Shown here: positions 1-7,225 of the stretch, piece after piece | How positions within the stretch are numbered: position 1 is the stretch's first letter | How the letters are laid out: each line of letters starts with the position of its first letter | Made by a program: the position numbers and the translations under genes | Notes under the pieces: generated by a model | Told to the model about the DNA's origin: nothing | Databases searched by the model: none | The model's input: the letters and a program-made list of their open reading frames with translations, nothing else | NCBI GenBank assembly: GCA_002307055.1 | Contig: DBTM01000091.1 | Location: 2,060 to 18,840, forward strand | Origin: Clostridiales bacterium UBA1316 | GTDB lineage: Bacteria; Bacillota; Clostridia; Oscillospirales; Oscillospiraceae | Length of the DNA: 16,781 nt | Direction of reading: 5' to 3'

Positions 1-1572
1 ATCCGCGAGTCCGGCGGCGACCGCAGCGCCGTCACGGGCGGCACAACGCTTGTTTCCGACTGGCTGATCATCCAAGGCACCGCCGAGCCGGGAGAGAGCT
101 TCCTGGATAAGATGATCGCCATGGTTGAGGGTGCCTCGCGGAAAAAAACACCGAATGAAATCGCCCTTCAAATACTGCTCGTCACGCTCACCATCATATT
201 CCTCGTTGTTTCGGCAACCCTTCTGCCGTTTTCCGGCTTTGCCAGCAGGCAGGCGGGTACCGGCAGCGCCATCTCCATCACCAACGTCATCGCGCTGCTT
301 GTGTGCCTGGCCCCGACGACCATCGGTGCTTTGCTCTCCTCAATCGGTATTGCCGGCATGAGCCGGCTCAATCAGGCAAACGTCCTGGCCATGAGCGGGC
401 GCGCCATAGAGGCTGCGGGCGATGTGGATGTGCTGCTGCTGGATAAAACCGGCACCATCACGCTCGGCAACCGTCAGGCCAGTGAATTTCTCCCTGTAAC
501 CGGTGTGACGGAGCAGGAGCTTGCCGACGCGGCGCAGTTATCCTCGCTGGCCGACGAGACAGCCGAAGGCAGGAGCATCGTCGTCCTCGCGAAAGAACGC
601 TTCAATATCAGAGGGCGCGACATGTCAAGTCTCAGTGCGTCGTTTATTGAATTCACAGCCAAGACGCGCATGAGCGGCATTGACTATCAGGGCAATGAAA
701 TCCGCAAGGGCGCGGCGGATGCCGTTAAAAATTACGTGCTCGATAAGGGCGGGCAGTACCCAGACGAGTGCAGCCAGATAGTCGCCGGGATTGCCGGCAA
801 GGGCGGAACGCCTCTTGTGGTCGAAAAAAACGCGGTTGTACTCGGCGTTATTTACCTCAAAGATATTGTTAAAAACGGCGTTAAGGACCGCTTTGAGGAC
901 CTGCGCAAAATGGGCATCAAAACGATCATGATCACCGGCGACAACCCAATGACGGCGGCGGCTATTGCCGCCGAAGCCGGGGTGGACGACTTCCTTGCCG
1001 AAGCCACGCCGGACGCCAAGCTCAAGCTCATCCGCGATTATCAGGCCAAGGGCCATCTCGTCGCCATGACGGGAGACGGCACCAATGACGCGCCCGCGCT
1101 CGCCCAGGCCGATGTGGCCGTGGCAATGAACACGGGCACCCAAGCCGCCAAGGAAGCCGGCAATATGGTCGATCTGGACTCCAATCCGACAAAGCTCATC
1201 GATATCGTCCGTATCGGCAAGCAGCTTTTGATGACCCGAGGCTCGCTGACCACCTTCAGCGTCACAAACGACATCGCCAAGTATTTTGCCATCATACCCA
1301 TTCTGTTTTTTGGGATTTACCCCCAGCTGGCTGTCCTTAACTTCATGGGGCTCACCAGCGCCGCGAGCGCCATTCTGTCGGCAATCATCTACAATGCCCT
1401 GATCATCGTCGCGCTCATTCCGCTCTCCCTGCGCGGCGTCAAATACCGGGAGACCTCCGCAGGCAATCTGCTCAGAAGAAACCTGCGTCTATACGGTCTT
1501 GGCGGCATTATCACACCGTTTATCGCCATCAAAGCCATTGACATCCTCCTGACCGTCTGCCATATCGTATAA
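1..1572 (+). CDS. kdpB: Potassium-transporting P-type ATPase subunit B, 5'-truncated by window edge
   Basis: Catalytic subunit of the KdpFABC pump, which hydrolyses ATP in the cytoplasm to drive high-affinity K+ uptake through KdpA in the membrane. The frame is open from base 1, so 523 residues are present; compared with the usual 680-residue family length about 160 N-terminal residues are missing, including the TGES loop. The window opens in the actuator domain (ESGGD..VTGGT). The phosphorylation motif DKTGT lies at bases 442-456 (D148 of the visible part), and the hinge motif TGDGTNDAPALAQADVAVAMN follows in the P domain. MITGDN and the KdpB-specific LMTRGSLTTFS are also present, with hydrophobic segments at both ends. 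The stop TAA at 1570 is 14 nt before the kdpC start, so the two genes form one operon; kdpA should lie just outside the left edge. Identification is secure. Confidence 0.97.
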   Translation: MRESGGDRSAVTGGTTLVSDWLIIQGTAEPGESFLDKMIAMVEGASRKKTPNEIALQILLVTLTIIFLVVSATLLPFSGFASRQAGTGSAISITNVIALLVCLAPTTIGALLSSIGIAGMSRLNQANVLAMSGRAIEAAGDVDVLLLDKTGTITLGNRQASEFLPVTGVTEQELADAAQLSSLADETAEGRSIVVLAKERFNIRGRDMSSLSASFIEFTAKTRMSGIDYQGNEIRKGAADAVKNYVLDKGGQYPDECSQIVAGIAGKGGTPLVVEKNAVVLGVIYLKDIVKNGVKDRFEDLRKMGIKTIMITGDNPMTAAAIAAEAGVDDFLAEATPDAKLKLIRDYQAKGHLVAMTGDGTNDAPALAQADVAVAMNTGTQAAKEAGNMVDLDSNPTKLIDIVRIGKQLLMTRGSLTTFSVTNDIAKYFAIIPILFFGIYPQLAVLNFMGLTSAASAILSAIIYNALIIVALIPLSLRGVKYRETSAGNLLRRNLRLYGLGGIITPFIAIKAIDILLTVCHIV

Positions 1573-1586
1573 AGGAATTGTTATAT

Positions 1587-2147
1587 ATGAAAAGATCGTT
1601 AAAATCATTAAGACCCGTCCTTGTCTGTTTTCTTGTGTTGACGGTGCTGTGCGGCGTTATATATCCCGGTGCTGTGACGGTTATCGCCCAGGCGGCTTTC
1701 CCCGCTCAGGCCGGCGGCAGCATCATCACCGTCGCCCTGAAGGACGGGACAAAAAAAGAATATGGGTCTGCGCTGATCGCTCAGGAATTCACCAAGCCGG
1801 AATATCTGATCGGCAGGCCCCTGGGCGCCACGAATCTGAATCCCGTCAGCGCGGAGCAAAAAGCGAAGGTACAAGAGCGCATTGACTGGTGGCACGCGTT
1901 TGATCCGTCCAACAAAGCCGATATCCCGATGGATCTCGTCACAGCCTCCGGCAGCGGCGTCGACCCCAATATATCCCCGGCCGCCGCGGCTTATCAGGCT
2001 GCCCGGATCGCCGGAGCGCGCGGCATCAGCGAGGCGGCCGTCAAAGCGGTCATCAGCAAATATACCAGCGGCAAATTTCTCGGTTTTTGGGGTGAACCGG
2101 CTGTCAATGTCCTTAAAGTCAATCTGGCGCTCGACGGCTTGATTTAA
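1587..2147 (+). CDS. kdpC: Potassium-transporting ATPase subunit C
   Basis: Accessory subunit of KdpFABC that sits outside the membrane with a single N-terminal anchor and helps stabilise or activate the pump. The product has 186 residues, the usual KdpC length. It begins with a basic stretch (MKRSLKSLRP) and one membrane helix at about residues 11-33. Family hallmarks follow: the IGRPLGATNLNPVS segment, the SGSGVDPNISPAAAAYQAARIA segment (conserved SGSG.DP.ISP core), and a VN..LALD C terminus. I chose ATG 1587 because AAAGGA at 1571-1576 is 10 nt upstream; an in-frame TTG at 1578 would be too close to that site. The gene follows kdpB directly. A probable promoter for kdpDE overlaps its last codons. 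Confidence 0.96.
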   Translation: MKRSLKSLRPVLVCFLVLTVLCGVIYPGAVTVIAQAAFPAQAGGSIITVALKDGTKKEYGSALIAQEFTKPEYLIGRPLGATNLNPVSAEQKAKVQERIDWWHAFDPSNKADIPMDLVTASGSGVDPNISPAAAAYQAARIAGARGISEAAVKAVISKYTSGKFLGFWGEPAVNVLKVNLALDGLI

Positions 2148-2167
2148 AGTAAATATGAGACTATATT
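2139..2167 (+). promoter_or_regulatory. Candidate sigma-A promoter for kdpDE
   Basis: TTGATT at 2139-2144 and TATATT at 2162-2167 are separated by exactly 17 nt, four of six and five of six consensus matches. It overlaps the kdpC stop codon and would start RNA near 2174, giving a leader of about 100 nt before kdpD. This would let the sensor and regulator be made when the kdp structural operon is off. Seen by eye only. Confidence 0.42.
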
Positions 2168-2201
2168 GAAGGCTGAGAGGTATCTGTTTCCCTTAGCCTT
2201 C
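2168..2201 (+). other. Intercistronic hairpin between kdpC and kdpD
   Basis: GAAGGCTGAG (2168-2177) pairs with CTTAGCCTTC (2192-2201): 10 bp with one G-U pair and a 14-nt loop. No run of T follows, so it is a poor intrinsic terminator. It may instead block 3' decay of the kdpABC message or reduce readthrough into kdpDE. Confidence 0.4.
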
Positions 2202-2219
2202 ATTGTTGAGGAGCGTAAC

Positions 2220-2282
2220 GTGAAAATTAATTTTCATGCTTTGTGCCGCCGCTTTGCGGCGGAATGGGAGTTAATATGGTAA
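2220..2282 (+). CDS. Candidate 20-codon leader ORF overlapping the kdpD start
   Basis: A GTG at 2220 is preceded by a strong Shine-Dalgarno GAGGAG (2208-2213, 6-nt spacing) and opens a 20-residue frame (begins MKINFHALCRRF) ending in TAA at 2280-2282. It therefore runs over the kdpD ATG at 2276, the geometry of translational coupling. Its ribosome site is better than that of kdpD itself, and its codons cover the GC-rich hairpin 2246-2262 next to the kdpD site. The first codons also form a perfect 16-bp palindrome (2221-2236). I do not recognise the peptide; a chance ORF remains possible. Confidence 0.42.
   Translation: MKINFHALCRRFAAEWELIW
2246..2262 (+). promoter_or_regulatory. GC hairpin just upstream of the kdpD ribosome site
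   Basis: CCGCCGC (2246-2252), TTT loop, GCGGCGG (2256-2262): a perfect 7-bp GC stem ending 3 nt before the kdpD Shine-Dalgarno GGGAG (2266-2270). Folded, it could hinder 30S binding; a ribosome translating the leader ORF would melt it. A near-identical hairpin precedes the helicase gene at 12557-12573. Confidence 0.45.
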
Positions 2283-4969
2283 AAAATAACGATGGCCGTC
2301 CTGATCCCGATGCCCTGCTTGACAGCATTCTCTCCGATGAACCACGGGCAGAGGGGAAGTTAAAAATTTTTTTCGGTTATGCCGCCGGCGTGGGCAAAAC
2401 CTACGCGATGCTCGATGACGCAAGGGAACAGCAAAACAACGGTGTTGAGGTCCTTGTCGGTTATGTCGAGCCGCATACCCGTCCTGAGACGATATCGCTG
2501 CTCAGCGGGCTGACGGTTCTGCCGCCGCGGCATGTGCAGTACAGAAACATTGAGCTCAAAGAATTTGACCTGGATGCCGCGCTGGAGAGAAAGCCCGAGC
2601 TTATTTTAGTTGATGAGCTGGCACATACGAACGCCGAAGGCGTGCGCAACAAAAAACGATACCAGGATATAGAAGAGCTCCTGAAAGCCGGTATCAGCGT
2701 CTACACAACGGTCAATGTCCAGCATATTGAAAGCCTGAATGATAAAGTCCAGAATATTACAAAGGTTCAGGTTAAGGAAACCGTGCCCGATTATATCTTT
2801 GACCGGGCCGACATGGTCAAGCTCATCGATATCGAGCCCGACGAGCTTTTAAGGCGGTTCGAAGCCGGCAAAATATACCGCCCGGAGCGCGCGGAAACAG
2901 CGATGAACAACTTTTTCACAAAGGATAATCTCCGCCTGCTCCGTGAAATTGCCATGCGCAAAGCGGCGGACCGCATCAGCTACGATAATCAGAGCGAGCT
3001 GCATATGACTGAAAAAATGGCCAGCACCAAGCTGCTCGTCTGCATCGGGCCTTCCCCCTCCTCCGCCAAATGCATCCGATGGACAGCACGGACAGCCGAA
3101 GCGTTTCACGCGCCCTGGGCTGCCGCTTATGTGGATTGCATGGAGAGTCCATATATGACAGAAGCGGAAAAAAAGAACATTCGGGCCAATATGGACTTGG
3201 CTGAGGCGCTGGGCGGCGAAATCGTCACGCTCAACGGGGATAACATCACCGCCATCATCGCGGGCTACGCCAGCATGTCCGGCATCACCAATATTGTCAT
3301 CGGCAAGAGCCGGAACAAAAAAACTTTAACGACTTTTTTTGAACCCAGTCTCGAAGACAAGCTGATATCCTTATTGCCGAACATTGAAATACACATCATT
3401 CCCGGCAATACAAGCCAGAGGAATTATCGAAATCCAAGGAGGAACCGGCTGCATCCGAATTTATCCTTCTCCCTGGCCGACACGCTGAGAGCTTTAGCCT
3501 ACCTGACACTGGCGACGCTTATTTGCTTTGCCCTGCAGGCGCTCAAGGTCGGAGACCAAAACATCATCATGGTCTATATTCTGGCTGTCCTCATTATTTC
3601 AAGAACGACCACAGGCTATTTTTACTGCATTCTTTCGTCGATTGTCAGTGTCCTGACGTTCAATTTCTTTTTCACCGTTCCCTATTATACATTCAATGCC
3701 ATTCAGCCCGGTTATCCCATCACCTTTGTGATCATGCTGCTCGTCGCGCTCATTACAAGCACCATGACCGTCCGGGTGAAGACGCAGGCGCAGCTTGCCG
3801 TTGAGCGTGAACGGCGCACCGAGGTTTTGTTTGAGATCAATAAAAAGCTTCTCGTCACGCGCGGTCTTGACAATATCACAGCCCTGACCAACGACTACCT
3901 GATTAAGCTCTTTTCCCGTTCCGCCATTTTCTACACACAGGACCCGGCGAATAATACCCTCGGCTTTTTTAAACAATCAGATGCCGAAGGCGATGCTTCC
4001 TTTCTGCTGTCGGCAGATGAGCAGGCTGTCGCCCACTGGGTATTTCTGAACCTCAAAAACGCGGGTGCGGGAACCGATACGCTCATGGGGGCGGGCGGCT
4101 TTTATATGCCGGTCATTGCGCAGGGTAAAATATTAGGCGTTATCGGTCTTTCCTGCCTGACAGGGAAGCTCAGCCAAAGCCGCCGCCTTTTCCTGCAGAT
4201 GGTCGTCTCCCAGGTGGCTATGGCGCTCGAGCGCCAGCATCTCTCTGATGAACAGCGGCACATTCTGATTGACGCGGAAAAGGAAAAAATGAGGAGCAAT
4301 CTGCTGCGGACAATTTCGCACGATCTGCGGACACCGCTCACCTGTATTTCGGGCTCGAGCGCCGCCATTCTCGAAAGCGGCGACAGTCTCGATAAAGAGA
4401 CGCGGGACAAACTGCTGACCGACATTAAGGAGGAATCCTTATGGCTCATACGCATGGTTGAAAACATCCTATCCGTCACACGGATTAAGGATGGCACCAC
4501 GAGCGTCGTGAAAACACCCGAAGCCGCCGAGGAAATCGTCGCCGAATCCATCAGCCGCATAAAAAAACGATTCCCCGAGCGAAAGATCACCGTCAAGGTC
4601 CCGGATGCGCTTCTCATTGTCCCGATGGACGGGACGCTGATAGAACAGGTCCTGATTAATCTCCTCGAAAATGCCGTCAAGCATTCGGGGGAGGAGACTG
4701 TTATCGATGTCATAATACAAAAGAACGACAAGGACGCCGTCTTTGAAGTTCTCGACCGCGGCGAGGGAATTGCCGAGCAGGATTTACCCTTCGTATTCGA
4801 AAGCTATGTGCCTGACAGAAAACGAAGCTCGGATTCCTCCAGAGGCATGGGTATCGGTCTGTCGATCTGCATGTCTATTATTCAGTCACATAACGGCAGG
4901 ATGGAGGCGGCCAACAGAAAAGGCGGCGGCGCCGTCTTCCGGTTTATACTGCCTTTACAGGAGATATAA
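2276..4969 (+). CDS. kdpD: Osmosensitive K+ channel histidine kinase KdpD
   Basis: Membrane sensor kinase that autophosphorylates and passes phosphate to KdpE when K+ is limiting. The product has 897 residues, full KdpD length. Domains in order: the KdpD sensor domain with P-loop GYAAGVGKT (34-42) and VDELAHTNAEG (112-122); a universal-stress-protein-like domain (about 250-375); four membrane helices between about 403 and 500; a GAF-like region; HisKA with phospho-accepting His682 in ISHDLRTPL; and HATPase with N box NLLENAVKH (about 795-803), DRGEGI and GMGIGLSIC. The USP part carries SPS..WAAAY (260-285), which resembles the c-di-AMP binding motif described for Staphylococcus KdpD. ATG 2276 is preferred over the in-frame GTG 2243 because GGGAG lies 5 nt upstream and GTG 2243 lies within the leader hairpin region. 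kdpE starts 1 nt after the stop. Confidence 0.96.
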   Translation: MVKNNDGRPDPDALLDSILSDEPRAEGKLKIFFGYAAGVGKTYAMLDDAREQQNNGVEVLVGYVEPHTRPETISLLSGLTVLPPRHVQYRNIELKEFDLDAALERKPELILVDELAHTNAEGVRNKKRYQDIEELLKAGISVYTTVNVQHIESLNDKVQNITKVQVKETVPDYIFDRADMVKLIDIEPDELLRRFEAGKIYRPERAETAMNNFFTKDNLRLLREIAMRKAADRISYDNQSELHMTEKMASTKLLVCIGPSPSSAKCIRWTARTAEAFHAPWAAAYVDCMESPYMTEAEKKNIRANMDLAEALGGEIVTLNGDNITAIIAGYASMSGITNIVIGKSRNKKTLTTFFEPSLEDKLISLLPNIEIHIIPGNTSQRNYRNPRRNRLHPNLSFSLADTLRALAYLTLATLICFALQALKVGDQNIIMVYILAVLIISRTTTGYFYCILSSIVSVLTFNFFFTVPYYTFNAIQPGYPITFVIMLLVALITSTMTVRVKTQAQLAVERERRTEVLFEINKKLLVTRGLDNITALTNDYLIKLFSRSAIFYTQDPANNTLGFFKQSDAEGDASFLLSADEQAVAHWVFLNLKNAGAGTDTLMGAGGFYMPVIAQGKILGVIGLSCLTGKLSQSRRLFLQMVVSQVAMALERQHLSDEQRHILIDAEKEKMRSNLLRTISHDLRTPLTCISGSSAAILESGDSLDKETRDKLLTDIKEESLWLIRMVENILSVTRIKDGTTSVVKTPEAAEEIVAESISRIKKRFPERKITVKVPDALLIVPMDGTLIEQVLINLLENAVKHSGEETVIDVIIQKNDKDAVFEVLDRGEGIAEQDLPFVFESYVPDRKRSSDSSRGMGIGLSICMSIIQSHNGRMEAANRKGGGAVFRFILPLQEI

Positions 4970-4970
4970 T

Positions 4971-5684
4971 ATGGAAAATAAAGCGCTGATTATGATTGTG
5001 GACGATGAGGACAGCATCAGCAATTACATTTCCGCCGTACTCACGTCAAATACTTTTAGTATTATTAAAACCTCAAAAGGCAGGGAGGCCATTTCAATGG
5101 CGGCTTCTCATTGCCCCGATCTGATTCTGCTCGACTTGGGGCTGCCGGATATGGACGGTCTGGACGTGTTGAAAACAATCCGGCAGTGGACAGGCTTACC
5201 GATCATTGTTGTTTCCGCCCGCGGCCATGAGCGCGAAAAGGTTGAAGCCCTGGATTTGGGGGCGGACGACTATATCACAAAGCCGTTTGGAACCGCCGAG
5301 CTGCTCGCCCGGATCAGAACCGCTCTGCGCCATAGTCAAAGAGCCTCAGAAACAGGCGCACCTGAAACCGGCAGTCTCATAACCGGCGAGCTGGAGATCA
5401 ATTATGAAAAAAGGTTTGTCACCCTATCCGGGAAAGAAGTCCATCTGACGCCGATAGAGTATAAAATTATAGTCCTCCTCTCAAAATACATTGGGAAGGT
5501 ACTGACACATGATTTTATAATCAAAGAAATTTGGGGCCATTATGCGTCCTCCACCTATTCGAGCGAGATTCAGGCTTTACGCGTCAACATGGCAAACATA
5601 CGCCGGAAGCTGGAAGTCAACCCCGCCGAGCCCCGATATATCGTAACAGAAGTCGGTGTTGGGTATCGGATGATAGAGGAATAG
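4971..5684 (+). CDS. kdpE: KDP operon response regulator KdpE
   Basis: Cytoplasmic OmpR/PhoB-family regulator that, once phosphorylated by KdpD, binds DNA and activates the kdp operon. The product has 237 residues. The receiver domain (1-120) has the acidic pair D11/D12, phospho-acceptor D55 (LLDLGLPDMDG), S82 and K104 (ITKPFG). The C-terminal winged helix (about 135-235) includes the LTPIEYKIIVLLSKY and LRVNMANIRRKLE segments and ends in VTEVGVGYRM. ATG 4971 is set by AGGAG at 4959-4963, 7 nt upstream, inside the end of kdpD; the longer open frame upstream only reads through kdpD. The 1-nt gap indicates coupled translation with kdpD. It is the last gene of the kdp set here. Confidence 0.96.
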   Translation: MENKALIMIVDDEDSISNYISAVLTSNTFSIIKTSKGREAISMAASHCPDLILLDLGLPDMDGLDVLKTIRQWTGLPIIVVSARGHEREKVEALDLGADDYITKPFGTAELLARIRTALRHSQRASETGAPETGSLITGELEINYEKRFVTLSGKEVHLTPIEYKIIVLLSKYIGKVLTHDFIIKEIWGHYASSTYSSEIQALRVNMANIRRKLEVNPAEPRYIVTEVGVGYRMIEE

Positions 5685-5688
5685 TTAC

Positions 5689-5717
5689 TTGTTTTTTTAT
5701 AATTTTTGATGTAAAAT
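5689..5717 (+). promoter_or_regulatory. Weak candidate promoter for the ABC operon
   Basis: TTGTTT (5689-5694), 17 nt, TAAAAT (5712-5717), just after kdpE. It would give a leader of about 170 nt containing the two inverted repeats below. The -35 match is poor and I found no better pair in 5685-5896. Confidence 0.27.
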
Positions 5718-5788
5718 TAGCCATTATGGAAGCAGATTGATGACAGCCAGCTTTAGTTACATGAAGTCGTATACTTAGTGCTTTCTCG

Positions 5789-5804
5789 TACACATATATG
5801 TGTA
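5789..5804. promoter_or_regulatory. 16-bp perfect palindrome, possible operator
   Basis: TACACATATATGTGTA is its own reverse complement. It lies about 90 nt before the binding-protein gene in otherwise unstructured AT-rich sequence. The size and symmetry suit a dimeric regulator, but no regulator gene is adjacent and AT-rich palindromes also occur by chance. Confidence 0.4.
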
Positions 5805-5832
5805 TATGTATCTTTAAATATGGCTGGGGGTG

Positions 5833-5868
5833 ATTATAAGGATAGGGAAACCTTGTTCAGCTTATAAT
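5833..5868 (+). promoter_or_regulatory. Inverted repeat before the binding-protein ribosome site
   Basis: ATTATAAG (5833-5840) and CTTATAAT (5861-5868) are perfect 8-bp arms 20 nt apart. An alternative inner pairing AAGG/CCTT (5839-5842 with 5851-5854) shares bases with the left arm. The right arm contains TATAAT (5863-5868) without a matching -35. It may be an operator or an mRNA leader structure; function unknown. Confidence 0.35.
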
Positions 5869-5896
5869 TATTAATTACTATTTGGAGGGAAGCAAA

Positions 5897-7102
5897 ATGT
5901 TAAAAGGTATTACAAGAAAAATTGCTCTGCTTATCGCCGTTATCACTGCCGCTTCATTGTTATTGACCGGCTGTGCGAAAACGCCGGCAGCGAGCAGCCC
6001 AACCCCGTCAGCCAGCGCTTCGGCGGCAACTGCCACCGCGTCATCGGCGCCGTCCATCACGACATCGTATAAAATCGGCGTTAACACATGGGGTTCAGGT
6101 GTTCCTGTTCTCGATGCTTTCGGTGATAATGCGGAATATGCCCTGAAGGCGCTCGGCAACACGACCCAGAGAGCCAGCGACGACTTCACACCCGAAACAG
6201 AGTCGAACAACGTTCAGAACTTCTGCGCAGCCGGTGTGCAGGGCATCGCTCTTCAGGCTGCCGGTGTGACGAATCTGCCTCAGATGGCCGCAACCTGCAT
6301 GACCAATAAAGTCCCCTTCGTCCTGTTCACCTTCATCGGCTCCGATGCCGACCGTACAAAGCTCGCCGACTCCAATCCCTATTATGTCGGCTGTATGGAT
6401 GCCGATATGGTTACCGACGGCAAAGAGGTTGCTGACATGGCTATCGCGGACGGTTGCAAGACCGCTGTTCTCATCGGCGGCAACATCGGCGATAACAACA
6501 TGGACCAGAGATCCCAGGGCTTTAGAGACGAATTTACAGCAAAGGGCGGCACCATTCTGGCTGAGGCCCGCTGCACCGACGCTTCCGAAGCTCCGGCAAA
6601 AGCAGAGGATATGCTCTCTGCCCACAAGGATGCGCAGTGCCTGTACGCGATGGTCGGCGACTATATCCCCGGTTCCCTCTCCGCTATTGACACACTTGGC
6701 TTAAAGGGCAAAATCAATGTCTATATGTCCTGCGTCGATAAGACCTCAGCCGAGTATATTAAAGACGGCACCATCAAAGCCGGCAACGACGGCATTATGC
6801 TTGCTTCGCTGATTGCTCCCACACTGCTTCAGAACTATCTGGACGGTCACAAGATCCTCGATGCCGACGGCAAAGCCCCGCATCTGCAGAATCATCCGTT
6901 CAAAGTCGACAAAACAAACGTTGACGCGTATATGTCCGTTTTCACCACCACCGGTGTGCAGCCTGTCACCGAGGACATGCTCAAGAGCCTCTGCTACAGA
7001 TACAATCCGGATGTCACCTACAAAACATATCAGGATATGATGGATAACGGCCTCACCCTGAATGCCATCCTTAAAGCACACAATCTCCCAACAGTCGGGT
7101 AA
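5897..7102 (+). CDS. Sugar-type ABC transporter substrate-binding lipoprotein
   Basis: Extracellular receptor, lipid-anchored to the membrane, that captures a small solute and delivers it to the permeases encoded next. The product has 401 residues. The signal peptide (1-25) ends in lipobox LLTGC with lipidated Cys26, followed by a Ser/Ala/Thr/Pro linker (about 27-55). The rest reads as a periplasmic-binding-protein type 1 fold of the ribose/galactose class: YKIGVNTWGSGVPVLDAFGD first strand, VQNFCAAGVQGIALQAAG, VPFVLFTF, then the VLIGGNIGDNNMDQRSQGFRDEF hinge-side motif. ATG 5897 follows GGAGGG (5884-5889) by 7 nt; an upstream TTG in frame overlaps that site. It is first of a four-gene operon and is separated from the permease by a hairpin-rich gap. 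The substrate cannot be read from the sequence; ribose-, xylose-, galactose- or AI-2-like are all possible. Confidence 0.9.
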   Translation: MLKGITRKIALLIAVITAASLLLTGCAKTPAASSPTPSASASAATATASSAPSITTSYKIGVNTWGSGVPVLDAFGDNAEYALKALGNTTQRASDDFTPETESNNVQNFCAAGVQGIALQAAGVTNLPQMAATCMTNKVPFVLFTFIGSDADRTKLADSNPYYVGCMDADMVTDGKEVADMAIADGCKTAVLIGGNIGDNNMDQRSQGFRDEFTAKGGTILAEARCTDASEAPAKAEDMLSAHKDAQCLYAMVGDYIPGSLSAIDTLGLKGKINVYMSCVDKTSAEYIKDGTIKAGNDGIMLASLIAPTLLQNYLDGHKILDADGKAPHLQNHPFKVDKTNVDAYMSVFTTTGVQPVTEDMLKSLCYRYNPDVTYKTYQDMMDNGLTLNAILKAHNLPTVG

Positions 7103-7107
7103 CCGGC

Positions 7108-7191
7108 TGTTGGATACCAACTCTGTTGGTTAGCAAACCGTCCGATTAAACCTGTTGGCGGCCAACCTGTCAGTAAACCGGCAGGTTGGCC
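7108..7191 (+). other. Hairpin cluster between binding protein and permease
   Basis: Two stems lie in this gap: ACCAAC-TCT-GTTGGT (7116-7130), and a stronger 12-bp stem GGCCAACCTGTC (7160-7171) with GGCAGGTTGGCC (7180-7191), one G-U pair, 8-nt loop. The unit GTTGG or its complement occurs repeatedly through the gap. No T run follows, so transcription can continue. Structures here commonly protect the upstream binding-protein mRNA, allowing more receptor than permease. Confidence 0.6.
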
Positions 7192-7225
7192 TGCACCATA
7201 TCAGCAGAAACAGAGGTAACGCTTT

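Noticed and set aside
625..1143. Minus-strand open frame of 172 codons inside kdpB
   Set aside because: Shadow of the highly conserved kdpB P domain; no independent evidence.
2220..2262. c-di-AMP (ydaO-type) riboswitch between kdpC and kdpD
   Set aside because: The gap is too short and lacks the conserved sequence blocks of that riboswitch; simple hairpins and a short ORF explain it better.
7108..7191. Possible CRISPR-like array from repeated GTTGG units
   Set aside because: The units are 5-6 nt, irregularly spaced and explained by two hairpins; there are no spacers and no cas genes.
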